64,000 nt of DNA from Paraburkholderia megapolitana (GCF_007556815.1 NZ_CP041743.1:62001-126000), one strand, 5' to 3'; counted from the first letter of the stretch, positions 36,387 to 47,102 are shown. Notes: generated from the letters alone by a model not told the origin. Numbers and translations are program-made.

Positions 36387-39300
36387 ATGACTTCCGCGCT
36401 GCCTCCAGCCAGCGTACTCGCCGATTTTCATCCGGCGGTCGCTGGCTGGTTTCTCAAGACGTTCGCGGCGCCGACCGATGCGCAGGTCGCGGCGTGGCCG
36501 TCGATCCGCAGCGGCCGCTCGACGCTGGTCGCGGCACCTACGGGTTCCGGCAAGACGTTGACCGCGTTTCTGTCGGCACTCGACGAGCTGGTCCGCGACG
36601 GTCTCGCGCACGGCGGCACGTTGCCCGACGAAACGCTGGTGGTGTATGTGTCGCCGCTCAAGGCGCTATCGAACGACATCCGTTTGAACCTGCAGATGCC
36701 GCTCGAAGGCATCGCCGCCGAACTCGCGCAACGTGGGCTACCGGCACTCGACATCCGCACCGCCGTGCGCACCGGCGACACATCGCAGCAGGAGCGCACC
36801 GCTCTGCGCAAACGCGCACCGCACATCCTCGTGACGACGCCCGAATCGCTCTACGTGCTGCTCGGTTCCGCGTCGGGGCGTCGTATGCTCGCGAGCACGC
36901 GCACGGTGATCGTCGATGAAATCCACGCGATTGCGGGCACCAAACGCGGTAGCCATCTCGCGCTCAGTCTCGAACGGCTCGATGCGCTGTGCGGCCGGCG
37001 CCTGCCGCGCATCGGCCTGTCGGCCACGCAAAAACCGATCGGCCTCGTAGCGCGGTTTCTGGTCGGCGGCGCGAGTCTCGACAGCGACGCGACGCCCGAT
37101 TGCGCCATCGTCGACGTCGGTCATGCGCGCAAACGCGATCTCGCACTCGAACTGCCGCCGGTCCCGCTCGAAGCGGTGATGGCCAACGAGGTATGGGAGC
37201 GCGTCTACGACCGGCTCGCCGAACTCGTGGCGCAGCATCGCACGACGCTCGTCTTCGTCAACACGCGGCGCATGGCCGAACGTGCCGCGCGGTATCTGAC
37301 CGAACGTCTCGGCAAGGATGCGGTAGCTGCCCATCACGGCAGCCTCGCCAAAGAGCTGCGCTTCGACGCAGAACAACGTTTGAAACGCGGCGAGTTGCGC
37401 GTGTTGATCGCGACGGCTTCGCTGGAGCTCGGCATCGATATCGGCGACGTCGATCTCGTCTGCCAGCTTGGTTCGCCGCGCGCCATCGCGCCGTTTCTGC
37501 AACGCGTCGGGCGCTCGGGGCACCAGGTCGGCGGGATGCCGAAAGGGCGACTCTTTCCTAACTCGCGCGACGATCTGCTCGAATGTGCGGCGCTGCTCGA
37601 TTGCGTGCGGCGCGGCGAACTCGACGCCTTGCAGATTCCGCGCGCGCCGCTCGATGTGCTCGCGCAGCAGATCGTCGCCGAAGTGTCGAATGACGAGTGG
37701 CGTGAGGATGCGCTATTCGATCTCATTCGCAACGCCGCGCCGTATGCGGACCTCGCGCGCGAGCAGTACGATACCGTGCTGCGCATGCTCGCCGAAGGGT
37801 ATACGGGCCGCCATGGGCCGCGTGCCGCCTATCTGCATCGCGACGCCGTGAACGGCACGCTGCGCGGGCGGCGCGGCGGCAAGCTGGTTGCCGTAACATC
37901 GGGCGGCACGATACCTGAGAACGCCGACTACGCGGTGCTGCTCGAACCGCAGGGCGTGAACATCGGCACGGTCAACGAAGACTTCGCGGTGGAAAGTCTC
38001 GCCGGCGACGTGTTCCAACTCGGCAACGCGTCGTACCGGATCCTGCGCGTCGAGACCGGCCGGGTGCGCGTCGTCGATGCGGAAGGACAGCCGCCGAATA
38101 TTCCGTTCTGGCTTGGTGAAGCACCGGGTCGCAGCGACGAACTGTCGTTCGGCGTTGCGCGGCTGCGTGCGCAGATCGATATGCTACTCGGCAGCGACGG
38201 AGACGAGGGCACTGCGAATAACCTCAATCGCGCGATCGCCTGGCTCACAGACGAGCTAAGCCTGTCCGAACCCGCCGCCCGCCAGATCGTCGAATACCTC
38301 GCCCGTGCCCGCGCCGCCCTCACCGTGTTGCCGACGCAGAACACGCTCGTGATAGAGCGCTTCTTCGACGAGTCGGGCGGCACACAGCTTGTCATTCACG
38401 CGCCGTTCGGCAGCCGGCTCAATCGCGCGTGGGGTCTCGCGCTGCGCAAGCGCTTTTGCCGCACGTTCAACTTCGAACTGCAGGCCGCGGCCACCGAAGA
38501 CGCGATCATCCTCTCGCTGACCGGCAGTCACAGCTTCGCCCTCGACGAAGTGTGGCGCTATCTGCATTCGAATACCGCGCAACACATCCTGATTCAGGCG
38601 CTGCTCGACGCACCGCTCTTCGGCGTGCGCTGGCGCTGGAATGCCACGACCGCGCTCGCGCTGCCGCGCTACACCGGCGGCCGCAAAACGGCACCGCAGC
38701 TGCAGCGTATGCGTAGCGAAGATCTGCTTGCGACGGTGTTTCCGGATCAGGTGGCGTGCCTCGAGAACATCGTCGGCGAGCGCGAGTTGCCGGTTCATCC
38801 GCTCGTCGATCAAACCATCGACGACTGCCTGCACGAAGCGATGGATACCGACGGCTGGCTGCGTCTGCTGCACCGTATCGAGCGCGGCGAAGTCGCGCTC
38901 GTCACACGCGAACTGCCCGCGCCGTCGCCGCTCGCCGCGGAGATTCTCAGCGCGAAGCCGTATGCGTTCCTCGACGACGCACCGATAGAGGAACGCCGCA
39001 CGCAAGCGGTACTGAACCGCCGCTGGACCGATCCGGAATCAGCCGACGATCTCGGCGCACTCGATGCCGATGCGATCGCAAGCGTATGCGACGAGGCATG
39101 GCCGCAAGCACGCGATGCCGATGAAATGCACGAAGCGCTGACCGGTCTAGCCTGCATAACAGACGCAGAAGCCGATGCCGAAGCGCAGCGCAACGACGGC
39201 TGGCCGCAATGGCTCGACGCGCTGGCAAAAGCGGGCCGCGCGACGCGCATGCAGATCGCGCAGCAGGACACGCTCTGGGTCGCGGCCGAACGCCTCGCGT

Positions 39301-40799
39301 GTTTGCGGGCGATCTACCCGGTCGCGCTCATCGAGCCCGTTATCGAGCCGCCGAAAGGCTACACCGACCCGTGGACCGAAGACGATGCGATCGTCGACGT
39401 CGTGCGCGCGAGGCTCACTGGCTTCGGTCCGCTCACCGTGCCCGCCATCGCGCGACCGTTGGCGCTGCCTGCATCCGTGGTCGCGCTCGCGCTGACGCGC
39501 CTCGAATCGGAAGGCTACGTGATGCGTGGCCGCTTCACACCCGACACACGCGAAGAAGAATGGTGCGAGCGCCATCTGCTGGCACGCATTCATCGCTACA
39601 CGGTGCGCCGGCTGCGGCGCGAAATCGAACCGGTCGAACGACACGACTTCATGCGCTTCCTGTTCGAATGGCAGCACGTGAGCCCGTCCACACGCGGCGA
39701 AGGCCGCGACGCGCTCGCCGCGATACTCGACCAGCTCGAAGGCTTTCAGGCAGCGGCGGGCGCGTGGGAAGACGACATCCTGCCCGCGCGTCTGAAGGAC
39801 TATTCGATCACCTCGCTCGACGAACTGTGCCGCTCCGGCAAGATCGTCTGGACGCGGCTCACCGAACGCGCGCGTGCGACCGCCGGGCCGGTGCGCAGCA
39901 CGCCGATCGTGCTCTTGCCACGCCGCGAAGTGACCGTGTGGAGCGCACTGCTCGACCAGTCGAAACCCGCCGATCTCTCGCCGCGCGCGCAGCACGTGCA
40001 CGATGCGCTGGCACGACACGGCGCGATGTTCTTCGACGAACTGCTGGCCGACGTGCACGGGCTGCGCATCGAACTCGAAAACGCGCTCGGCGAACTGGTC
40101 GCAGCCGGCCTCGTGAACTCGGACAGCTTCGCGGGATTGCGGGCGCTGCTCAAGCCGGTGGCCAAACGCAATGCGTACTACGGCAGCCGGCGCGGCCGGG
40201 TCGGCGCGCTGATTGGCGGAATGGACGACGCGGGACGCTGGGCGCTGCTGCGACGGCCCGTGACCGACTCAACCGCAAACGCGGACGCAACAGCAGACAC
40301 CACCGCTGCGGCAACGACGAACCCTCGCACTCCGCGGATCGCGCCCGACGTGCTCGAACACATCGCGATGGCGCTGCTGCGCCGCTACGGCGTCGTGTTC
40401 TGGCGGCTACTCGAACGCGAAGCGGACTGGTTGCCGCCGTGGCGCGATCTGCTGCGTGTGTTGCAACGGCTCGAAGCACGCGGCCAGGTGCGCGGCGGCC
40501 GCTTCGTCAACGGCCCGTCGGGCGAACAGTTCGCGTTGCCCGAAGCGATTCCACTGCTGCGCGAGATGCGCCATCACGCGAACGACGGACTCTACGTGTG
40601 TGTCGCCGCGACCGATCCATTGAATCTGCTCGGCACGATGCTGCCCGGCGACAAGGTGCCGGCCGTCGCCGGCAACCGGGTGCTGTTTCGCGACGGCGTG
40701 CCGGTCGCGACTTTGGTCGGCGCCGAATTCATCTGGCTGCACGATCCGGACAGCGCCGCGAAGAGCGAGATGCGTACGATGTTGACGCGACGTTACTGA
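36387..40799 (+). CDS. lhr: Lhr-type DEAD/DEAH-box helicase
   Basis: 1470 aa. Walker A APTGSGKT (about residues 50-57) and the DEIH box (177-180) lie in the first RecA domain. A second helicase domain follows with [13 protein letters not shown] and GRSGHQVGG. After it come a winged-helix region and the long C-terminal Lhr extension. Lhr proteins are 3'-5' DNA helicases linked to repair. The length agrees with the long bacterial Lhr form. Near residues 1290-1310 there is a short Ala/Thr/Asp low-complexity insert. It is 50 bp downstream of the entericidin. Confidence 0.9.
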   Translation: MTSALPPASVLADFHPAVAGWFLKTFAAPTDAQVAAWPSIRSGRSTLVAAPTGSGKTLTAFLSALDELVRDGLAHGGTLPDETLVVYVSPLKALSNDIRLNLQMPLEGIAAELAQRGLPALDIRTAVRTGDTSQQERTALRKRAPHILVTTPESLYVLLGSASGRRMLASTRTVIVDEIHAIAGTKRGSHLALSLERLDALCGRRLPRIGLSATQKPIGLVARFLVGGASLDSDATPDCAIVDVGHARKRDLALELPPVPLEAVMANEVWERVYDRLAELVAQHRTTLVFVNTRRMAERAARYLTERLGKDAVAAHHGSLAKELRFDAEQRLKRGELRVLIATASLELGIDIGDVDLVCQLGSPRAIAPFLQRVGRSGHQVGGMPKGRLFPNSRDDLLECAALLDCVRRGELDALQIPRAPLDVLAQQIVAEVSNDEWREDALFDLIRNAAPYADLAREQYDTVLRMLAEGYTGRHGPRAAYLHRDAVNGTLRGRRGGKLVAVTSGGTIPENADYAVLLEPQGVNIGTVNEDFAVESLAGDVFQLGNASYRILRVETGRVRVVDAEGQPPNIPFWLGEAPGRSDELSFGVARLRAQIDMLLGSDGDEGTANNLNRAIAWLTDELSLSEPAARQIVEYLARARAALTVLPTQNTLVIERFFDESGGTQLVIHAPFGSRLNRAWGLALRKRFCRTFNFELQAAATEDAIILSLTGSHSFALDEVWRYLHSNTAQHILIQALLDAPLFGVRWRWNATTALALPRYTGGRKTAPQLQRMRSEDLLATVFPDQVACLENIVGERELPVHPLVDQTIDDCLHEAMDTDGWLRLLHRIERGEVALVTRELPAPSPLAAEILSAKPYAFLDDAPIEERRTQAVLNRRWTDPESADDLGALDADAIASVCDEAWPQARDADEMHEALTGLACITDAEADAEAQRNDGWPQWLDALAKAGRATRMQIAQQDTLWVAAERLACLRAIYPVALIEPVIEPPKGYTDPWTEDDAIVDVVRARLTGFGPLTVPAIARPLALPASVVALALTRLESEGYVMRGRFTPDTREEEWCERHLLARIHRYTVRRLRREIEPVERHDFMRFLFEWQHVSPSTRGEGRDALAAILDQLEGFQAAAGAWEDDILPARLKDYSITSLDELCRSGKIVWTRLTERARATAGPVRSTPIVLLPRREVTVWSALLDQSKPADLSPRAQHVHDALARHGAMFFDELLADVHGLRIELENALGELVAAGLVNSDSFAGLRALLKPVAKRNAYYGSRRGRVGALIGGMDDAGRWALLRRPVTDSTANADATADTTAAATTNPRTPRIAPDVLEHIAMALLRRYGVVFWRLLEREADWLPPWRDLLRVLQRLEARGQVRGGRFVNGPSGEQFALPEAIPLLREMRHHANDGLYVCVAATDPLNLLGTMLPGDKVPAVAGNRVLFRDGVPVATLVGAEFIWLHDPDSAAKSEMRTMLTRRY

Positions 40800-41350
40800 G
40801 GCATTGGAGGCATTGCTATGCGCGCCGCATGCCTCGATTGCACCGGCGTCGAGGCGCGCGCCGACCCACCGATGGTTGCGACCACAAGCACTTGCGGCGG
40901 TTACTTGCCACGAAGTTGTTGCGCTGAGGTTGCGTGCTGAGTAACCGCGATTAAATATTCGCCTGTCCGACAACTAATGCACACCGAAACTTAAATTGTG
41001 CTTACACGCGTGTAAGGAATAACGAAGACGCGCGCCGGCAAAGGCTTTCAATCGCTATCGGTCGAACTGACCGTAAGTTTCGCAGGGTTCGAGAAAACTA
41101 CCGCATTCGCATAGCGCGGAGAAATCGCCCCCAAATCCGCGCCAACGATCCACTACGCACGAACCCCGGCGGTTCCTATGCGATTGCGCATACTCCCGTT
41201 GCGCCCACAACCAGGTCCGCTGAAACAAACCGTTACATACCTGAAACATCTGGCGCTCTACTGTCGGATCACTCGCAACGAACTGGCATAGGTTCGCAGT
41301 TCGCTTCGCGTCAAGGTCCGCATCCGACAGGGACCACCCGGAGGAAAATA
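40800..41350. promoter_or_regulatory. 551-bp upstream region of hrpG
   Basis: No gene is seen here. Directly after lhr, GAGGCAT (40807-40813) and ATGCCTC (40829-40835) can pair as a weak hairpin. The middle part turns AT-richer (about 40950-41030) and contains a perfect 16-bp palindrome (separate entry). Three TTCGC units at 41293-41309 lie close to the hrpG start, but not at the spacing of a PIP box. GGAGG is eight bases before the hrpG ATG. Confidence 0.5.
41001..41016. promoter_or_regulatory. Perfect 16-bp palindrome upstream of hrpG
   Basis: CTTACACGCGTGTAAG is fully self-complementary. It lies 335 bp before hrpG in an AT-richer patch, where a dimeric regulator could bind. No protein can be named from the sequence. 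Confidence 0.45.
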
Positions 41351-42238
41351 ATGAAGCTTGCAGTCATGACCCGGAACACGAGTCTGTTCAGGTTGATCTG
41401 CCGGTGTTTCGAGGCCGATGGTGCGGTATGCAGCCGGTTCGCGGACGACGTGGCGCTCGCGCGTGCCGTCTATCGGGAAGACTTCACTGCGATACTCGTC
41501 GATGCCGAAACCGGTGTGAGCCCGTTGCGTCCCGTCCTTGCACGACGCACGTGCTACGCGGACCGCCGCGCACCGCTAATCGTGGTCGGCGCGGTCCACG
41601 ACCGCGCAAGCATCACCGATACGCTGGACGCGGGCGCCGACGACGTCGTGCTCGCGCCGATCGACTCGCGCGAACTCGTGTTGCGTGTGCATCTCGCGCT
41701 GCGACGCTTTCAAACTGCTCCCGGTACGCCTCGCGACGACGATCTCGAATGTGGCGCCTACCGGCTCGACCGCGGCTCATGCACGGTGCAGATCGAAGGC
41801 GATTCGATCCGTCTCACGTCGCGCGAATTCGCGATTGCATGGCTGCTGTTTTCACGCCCCGGCGAATACGTGAGCCGCCGGCAGATTGCCGGTGCAGTGT
41901 GGAGCAGTTCGGAAGATATCGTCGGACGCACGCTCGAGCAGCACATCTACAAGCTGCGCAAAAAGCTCAGCCTGAACGGTGCGCATGGCGTCCATCTGCG
42001 CACGATGTACGCGCACGGTTACCGGATCGAACGGGTCGATGTGCCGTCGGCCGAAGTGGCGAAAGTGGCCGCAGCGGTTGCACCGAGCCTCGCGTACGCG
42101 CAGACACCGATCGTGGCGCCGCTCGATGCAAATGCAGGTTTGCGCGAATCTGTCGAAGCGCTCGCACGGCGCGTCGTCGTGCAGCACGCGGAGATTCATC
42201 CGGTGGCGAGCGTCGCTGCGTGCGACGCGCGTCCGTAA
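41351..42238 (+). CDS. hrpG: HrpG-like OmpR-family response regulator
   Basis: 295 aa. A receiver-like domain (residues 1-115) is followed by an OmpR winged helix (about 135-235: LTSREFAIAWLLFSRPGEYVSR, LEQHIYKLRKKLSL, YAHGYRIERVD). Asp51 (ILVDAETG) is at the phosphoacceptor place. The acidic pair near residue 8 is replaced by MTRNTS, and the usual Lys-Pro near residue 105 is Ala-Pro, so the receiver may work without phosphorylation. HrpG is the top activator of Hrp genes in Ralstonia and Xanthomonas and switches on hrpB/hrpX. It lies two genes upstream of hrpB here. Confidence 0.85.
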   Translation: MKLAVMTRNTSLFRLICRCFEADGAVCSRFADDVALARAVYREDFTAILVDAETGVSPLRPVLARRTCYADRRAPLIVVGAVHDRASITDTLDAGADDVVLAPIDSRELVLRVHLALRRFQTAPGTPRDDDLECGAYRLDRGSCTVQIEGDSIRLTSREFAIAWLLFSRPGEYVSRRQIAGAVWSSSEDIVGRTLEQHIYKLRKKLSLNGAHGVHLRTMYAHGYRIERVDVPSAEVAKVAAAVAPSLAYAQTPIVAPLDANAGLRESVEALARRVVVQHAEIHPVASVAACDARP

Positions 42239-42278
42239 CGCGCGGCTCTACAGTCCGCCCGGGCCCGCCGGCCGTCAC

Positions 42279-42340
42279 TTCGTGCAAATGTACGTTAGTT
42301 CGGCTGGCTAGCGTAACCGCCTCATGTCCCTTCGCATAAT
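42279..42340 (+). promoter_or_regulatory. hrp_II box and -10 element for the 42384 gene
   Basis: TTCG at 42279-42282 and TTCG at 42299-42302 are separated by exactly 16 nt. A CATAAT (YANNNT) -10 element lies at 42335-42340, 31 nt after the end of the second 5-mer (42303). This is the binding pattern of HrpB in Ralstonia. It marks the next gene as part of the Hrp regulon. Confidence 0.8.
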
Positions 42341-42383
42341 GGAGTCCAGATAGAAATATTGCTTAACTCCTGGGAATCTGGAC

Positions 42384-43355
42384 ATGACGCGCTCGAACGC
42401 TCCATCAATGCGACCGGTTGCACCGGCCACCTATACGCACGATGGTGAAGTCCGGGTCGGCACTGGGAGACAAGGACAAGGTAATGGACCCGCCTCTCCC
42501 AACGCGCGCCCATTAGCGCCACGTGGGGCGCTGGGCTCTCTTCCGGTTAATAACCGGGCTCAAGGGATCAGGCGCCCGGTCGCGACAGCGCCCGCAAGAT
42601 CCCCGATCCTGGATCTGACGAGGTCCATTGAGCAGCACGTGAAAGTAGCGACATGCGAAGAGGCGCTTGATACGGCAGCGTTCATCGACGGCCTGCCCGA
42701 CGGCCCCAACAGAGCCGCTCATCTGGACGTATTCCGGCATGCCCTGGAGCGGAACGTAGAGCAGCGCGTGAAAGTAGCGACACGGGAAGAAATGCTTGGT
42801 ACGGCCGTGTTCATCAGACGCCTGCCCGACATTCCCGCCAAAGCTGCTCATCAGGACGAATTCTGCCGGGCGCTGGAACAGAGCGTTTCCCAGATCGGAT
42901 CGCCGGCAACTGGTAGAGATCCGTCCGCGGCATTCCTGGACGCGGCAAGCGCATTCAATTTTCCAGACGGTTCGTTGCCCCCCAAGTACAAAGCACGGTT
43001 AGTGAATGCATTTGCCGATCGAATCGGCTCGCTGAGCAACAACCTGCAGGCGGGTGCCTTCGACGAACTATGCAATATCACCGGGCACCTGAACCCCTCT
43101 GACCTGCAGATCGAACCGTTACATGCGCTGATCAAACAGATCAAGCTACCTGCGGTCTACGGGCAAGCGCAGCAGGCCGTCAATAGTGTCGCGGCCATCG
43201 TGGTGAACTTACCCGAAGAGCATCACGTCGAGATGGCCGCCATGCTTAACATCGCGATTGAATCGGCCAATCGACCCGACAAGAGTGCGCTCCTTGCACA
43301 CGTAGCCACGGCAATCCCCGCCAATACTCGGCCCAATACCATGTTCGATTATTGA
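42384..43355 (+). CDS. Candidate Hrp-regulated type III effector with a 43-aa tandem repeat
   Basis: 323 aa, no family recognised. The N-terminal 75 residues are rich in Pro, Arg, Ser and Thr with no signal peptide, as is common for type III secretion signals. Residues 82-124 and 125-167 are a tandem repeat of 43 residues, 26 identical (EQxVKVATxEExL then AAHxDxFxxALE). The rest is helical with no transmembrane segment. An hrp_II box with a matching -10 element lies upstream, and hrpB follows. Secretion and host role are inferred. Confidence 0.65.
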   Translation: MTRSNAPSMRPVAPATYTHDGEVRVGTGRQGQGNGPASPNARPLAPRGALGSLPVNNRAQGIRRPVATAPARSPILDLTRSIEQHVKVATCEEALDTAAFIDGLPDGPNRAAHLDVFRHALERNVEQRVKVATREEMLGTAVFIRRLPDIPAKAAHQDEFCRALEQSVSQIGSPATGRDPSAAFLDAASAFNFPDGSLPPKYKARLVNAFADRIGSLSNNLQAGAFDELCNITGHLNPSDLQIEPLHALIKQIKLPAVYGQAQQAVNSVAAIVVNLPEEHHVEMAAMLNIAIESANRPDKSALLAHVATAIPANTRPNTMFDY

Positions 43356-43396
43356 TCCTCCGCCTCGTTAGCCCAACCGCAAGGGCCTATCCGGCC

Positions 43397-43493
43397 GAAG
43401 GTAACAGACCATCACAAATGCGCGTCAACGTCGCGCCCCGATGAAAAGATGCACTCACAGGTTCAGCACTTCGCTGCTACCAGCTCTCACGAG
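43397..43493 (+). promoter_or_regulatory. 97-bp conserved promoter block of hrpB (copy 1)
   Basis: This block matches 50958-51054 without gaps: 20 of the first 22 and 49 of the last 54 positions agree, while the middle 21 do not. Shared parts include GGTAACAGA-N3-TCACAAA and GGTTCAGCACTTCGCTGC. It ends 25 bp before the hrpB start. The two ACA-type half-sites about one helical turn apart resemble OmpR-family tandem sites, so HrpG is the likely binder. Confidence 0.7.
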
Positions 43494-43518
43494 TGCCTTT
43501 TGAGTCAGGAGCGACACC

Positions 43519-44943
43519 ATGTTCTCGACAGTCTACTTTGCAGCTTCCTCGGTCCTCTCCTGCGACGGCGTACCCGCCGCCCTCGCCGCCCGCGTACTCG
43601 ACGGCCAGCTCAATGAAGCGGTCCACCTGGCCGCGAGCCTCGCAGACAGCGATCATGCGCATGACGAATACACCGCCCTGCAGATCCACGCCGACCTCGA
43701 ACTCGCCCTCGGACGCCACGAGGAAGCCGAGGAAACCTATCGCAAGACGCAAAAGGCCGTGCGCCACTCGCGCGACGCCATGCGCGTCGTCTCGGTACGC
43801 AACGCGGGCTGGCAAGCATGCTTTCGCAACCAGTTCCACGTTGCGCTGACCTGCTTCCGCCGCGTCGCCGAAGAACGTTGTGCGACGCCTGCGCAGCAAC
43901 TCGACAGCCTCATCGGCGCCACGCTCGTACTGTTTCATCTGGGCTGCGTGCAAGCTGCCTGCGACCGGCTCGCCGAGCTTGCCCCGCTCGCGGCAGCTCA
44001 TCCGGACACGCGTTGGGCCTACCTCGTCGAGATGCTGCGCCGCGACCTGCTCGCCCAGCACGAACTGCACGACACCGAACCGCTGGGCGACCACATCTAC
44101 TGGCGCTCGGTGGTCACCGGCTCGCAGACCGCGCTCGGCGCACCTGCCCTGCTCGCAGCCGGTATGTCGATGCCGCTGCTCGACGAGCGCCTCGCTTATC
44201 TGGGTCATCTGAAGTCGTTTGCTGCCGGTCATACGCAAGAGCGCGCCGCGCTGAAGACGTATGCGAGCTGGAGCCGCAAGGCGGGGCTTGCCGATTACCA
44301 CCGCAGCCTGTGCCTCGAGATGGCGCTCGGCGCGATCGCCGCTCATGCAACGGCAGCAGCCGAAGAACTGCTCGAACAATCCGGCGCCGCGGCGCTGCAC
44401 GGCAGCCAGAACGCGCGCTGGTATCTCGACTATCTGTACTGCCGCGCCAAGATCATGCAACAACAGATGCGCACCCAGGAGTTCGCGACGCTCTACGGCC
44501 GCTATGCGCTCGCCTCGATCCAGCACGTGCGCGCCGACAGCGTATCGCTGCCCGCGGCCGCACCGGAAGCCGCGCAGTCGCGCAGCACGCCGCGCGCCGA
44601 TGACGTCAGTGCCCGTCTGCCCGCGAAGTATCGCCGTGCCTATCGCTACCTGATGGATCACCTCGATCAGAAGGACCTGTCGGTACGCGAAGTCGCGTCG
44701 CAGATCGGCGTGACCGAACGCGCGATGCAAGGCGCGTTCCGCAAGCACCTGGGTCTTTCGCCGAGCGAGTTGATCCGTCGTCAACGCATGGAGCGCATTC
44801 GCGACGAACTGCTCGACGACGATGCACCGGTCGCACGCGTGCTCGACGTCGCGAAGAAATGGGGCGTGCAGCATCGCTCGACGCTGATCAACGGCTATCG
44901 CAGCGTCTTTAACGAAGCCCCTTCGCAAACCATGGGCCGCTGA
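43519..44943 (+). CDS. hrpB: AraC-family Hrp master activator HrpB
   Basis: 474 aa, the length of Ralstonia HrpB and Xanthomonas HrpX. The N-terminal 360 residues are helical and TPR-like, with alternating Ala/Leu/His-rich repeats. The C-terminal AraC domain (about 370-465) has LSVREVASQIGVTERAMQGAF and KWGVQHRSTLINGYRSVF. HrpB activates promoters with PIP/hrp_II boxes, several of which occur in this window. It has a 97-bp promoter block shared with the large effector gene. A GGAG sequence precedes the ATG. Confidence 0.93.
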   Translation: MFSTVYFAASSVLSCDGVPAALAARVLDGQLNEAVHLAASLADSDHAHDEYTALQIHADLELALGRHEEAEETYRKTQKAVRHSRDAMRVVSVRNAGWQACFRNQFHVALTCFRRVAEERCATPAQQLDSLIGATLVLFHLGCVQAACDRLAELAPLAAAHPDTRWAYLVEMLRRDLLAQHELHDTEPLGDHIYWRSVVTGSQTALGAPALLAAGMSMPLLDERLAYLGHLKSFAAGHTQERAALKTYASWSRKAGLADYHRSLCLEMALGAIAAHATAAAEELLEQSGAAALHGSQNARWYLDYLYCRAKIMQQQMRTQEFATLYGRYALASIQHVRADSVSLPAAAPEAAQSRSTPRADDVSARLPAKYRRAYRYLMDHLDQKDLSVREVASQIGVTERAMQGAFRKHLGLSPSELIRRQRMERIRDELLDDDAPVARVLDVAKKWGVQHRSTLINGYRSVFNEAPSQTMGR

Positions 44944-44982
44944 TCGTTCGCTACCCGTCATCTTTGCTTCGGGCACGACATC

Positions 44983-45495
<513 letters not shown>

Positions 45496-45524
45496 GCGCG
45501 TTCCCCGCAGGATGACGAAACCCC

Positions 45525-45586
45525 TTCGCTCCGCAGTCGTTTCGTTCGCATCGGCTAAATCGGACCGTCAGCAGATGCGACACACT
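45525..45586 (+). promoter_or_regulatory. Perfect PIP box and -10 element for the 45639 gene
   Basis: TTCGC at 45525-45529 and 45545-45549 with exactly 15 nt between them. CACACT (YANNNT) at 45581-45586 follows after 31 nt. This is a complete HrpB/HrpX-type promoter. Confidence 0.88.
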
Positions 45587-45638
45587 GATCCTGTCGGCCT
45601 TACTGACAGCATGGGCCGAGGAAGACGCGGCTGAACGG

Positions 45639-46211
45639 ATGGAGCGAGATGTCACGGTCTTTATATGCAACTCCCACACAGGTGACGAAATCGTGAATGA
45701 CACAGGATGCAGGGACGACGTGGCGGGCGGCCTCACCAAGGTGCTGTGGACCGCGTCGCAACTCGACGATCTATCCGACTTCGAAGATCTGCTCGACGCG
45801 ATCCGCGTGCTGCGACCGCGCTGGACCGGCGCCGGCACCGTGGTTGCATGGCGCCATCTGCGCCGTCAGTCCTGGATCGACGCATTGCGTGTGCTCGAAG
45901 ACGACGATCAGGACGCGAAGCGCACGGCACTGCATGCGGCACTGATGGCGGTGTGCCTGTTCGGGATGCAGGACCCGCTCTGGCAGAGCTATGCGCGCAC
46001 GGCGGCGGAGCAGCGCGAACATCGCGAGGCGGCGAGTATCGGTAGCAAGTTGCTGGAGCGGGCGGCGAAGATGAGTGGCGGCGGCAGCGTGCATGCGGCG
46101 GAGTCTGCGTCGGCAGAGCCGGTGGCAGCTGAGCCGGCGACTGCGTCGGCACGGCCGGCGACGTCGGCGGAAGCGATGATGCTCATGCAGGCGAGCTGGA
46201 TGCGGGCTTGA
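45639..46211 (+). CDS. HrpB1/HrpK-family protein
   Basis: 190 aa. The family pattern LTKVLWTASQLDDLSDFEDLLDAIRVLRP followed by WRHLRRQSWIDALRVL is clear in residues 30-90. An Ala/Ser/Glu-rich tail ends the protein. HrpB1 of Xanthomonas is a periplasmic peptidoglycan-binding T3SS component; HrpK proteins are Hrp-secreted in Ralstonia. A GTG at 45693 has a better ribosome-binding site (AGGTGA) and is an alternative start (172 aa). This is one of three family members in the window and has its own PIP promoter. Confidence 0.8.
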   Translation: MERDVTVFICNSHTGDEIVNDTGCRDDVAGGLTKVLWTASQLDDLSDFEDLLDAIRVLRPRWTGAGTVVAWRHLRRQSWIDALRVLEDDDQDAKRTALHAALMAVCLFGMQDPLWQSYARTAAEQREHREAASIGSKLLERAAKMSGGGSVHAAESASAEPVAAEPATASARPATSAEAMMLMQASWMRA

Positions 46212-46250
46212 GGTTGCGGTCGGTTCTGGATCCGAAAGCCGACAGCGTGC

Positions 46251-46311
46251 TTCGCAAAATGGACCCGCACTTCGCATCTGTACCGGATCGCTTCACGCAT
46301 TGACGTAGAGT
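46251..46311 (+). promoter_or_regulatory. Perfect PIP box and -10 element for the 46398 gene
   Basis: TTCGC at 46251-46255 and 46271-46275, spacing 15 nt. TAGAGT (YANNNT) lies at 46306-46311 after 30 nt. This is the second PIP promoter in 1 kb. Confidence 0.85.
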
Positions 46312-46397
46312 TTCTTCATGTAGAGGCAGTTCGACAGGTTTGGAAGAAGTGCCTTCTTTTTCATGGGCGAGTTTTCGCCGGCTTTGGGAGATTCACT

Positions 46398-46997
46398 ATG
46401 GGTGGAATGGCAATCAAGACCGGTGCACAGGCCGTCCTTGGTAAGCTCCTTGAAACAGCCAAGGACCTAAAACCCGCATCGACCGGCAGCAATTCCGAGC
46501 CGAGTTCTCCGACTGGCATTATCGGCGGTCTGGCGTCCGGGGTCGAAAAACTGGCGGGCGCCGTCCCCAGCTCCGTAGGCTCGTTACGACGCAGTAACAG
46601 CCTCGCCGATTTTCGCCCAGACGCGGGCGGCTCCGGAAGCTTGAAGCGAAGCAATAGCTGGTCTGGAGAGAGCCCGTCTAGTTCGAGAGAGATCGGCGAC
46701 AGCTCGAGGGGTGGTGGAAATTTCGCCAGCAACATGGCGAACGGCGCAATGGCCGTTGGGGGTAAAGCTGCGGGTCTGTTCGGGTCGAGTAGCCCATTTG
46801 GCCAGCTAATGTCCACCGGAAAGGACTATCTGCAAGGAAAGGCAGATTCTGCACAGCTCACTACGGAAGCGGACATCGCCAACGCTAAAACCAAGGCCGG
46901 TGCAGCCGCCAACCAGTCCGAAGAGCAAACGTCCGCGGTCGCTTCGATAGGGAACAAAGGAGCCGCTAACACGGCAAAAGCGGCGAGCGGCGGATAA
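46398..46997 (+). CDS. Ser/Gly-rich Hrp-regulated protein with RRSNS-type motifs, effector candidate
   Basis: 199 aa, unrecognised. It is Ser/Gly/Ala-rich and low in hydrophobic residues, with no signal peptide or membrane segment. Two near-copies, LRRSNSL (63-69) and LKRSNSW (82-88), resemble eukaryotic basophilic kinase or 14-3-3 target sites. The C-terminal 45 residues are Ala/Asn/Lys-rich. A perfect PIP promoter precedes it and GGGAG is eight bases before the ATG. Type III secretion is inferred; a harpin or pilus-associated role is an alternative. Confidence 0.6.
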   Translation: MGGMAIKTGAQAVLGKLLETAKDLKPASTGSNSEPSSPTGIIGGLASGVEKLAGAVPSSVGSLRRSNSLADFRPDAGGSGSLKRSNSWSGESPSSSREIGDSSRGGGNFASNMANGAMAVGGKAAGLFGSSSPFGQLMSTGKDYLQGKADSAQLTTEADIANAKTKAGAAANQSEEQTSAVASIGNKGAANTAKAASGG

Positions 46998-47075
46998 CGC
47001 CTGGGTCCTGCCGGTGAAGCATGTGAAGTCGCCGGTAAGATTGAAACGCCACGCAGGTACAGGCCGACGGCACGT

Positions 47076-47102
47076 GAGCGCGAACCACCCCGGTTCGCGC
47101 TC
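47076..47102 (+). terminator. 11-bp stem hairpin after the 46398 gene
   Basis: GAGCGCGAACC and GGTTCGCGCTC form a perfect 11-bp stem with a 5-nt loop, then an A-rich stretch. It lies in a 301-bp gap (46998-47298) that holds no other recognisable feature and no hrp box. Termination is likely, though the T-tract is poor. Confidence 0.6.

Noticed and set aside
41293..41309. Three closely packed TTCGC units upstream of hrpG
   Set aside because: None has a partner at the required 15-nt spacing.
44947..44971. TTCG-N17-TTCG in front of the T3SS-2 transglycosylase
   Set aside because: Spacing is one base too long and no -10 element fits before the start codon.
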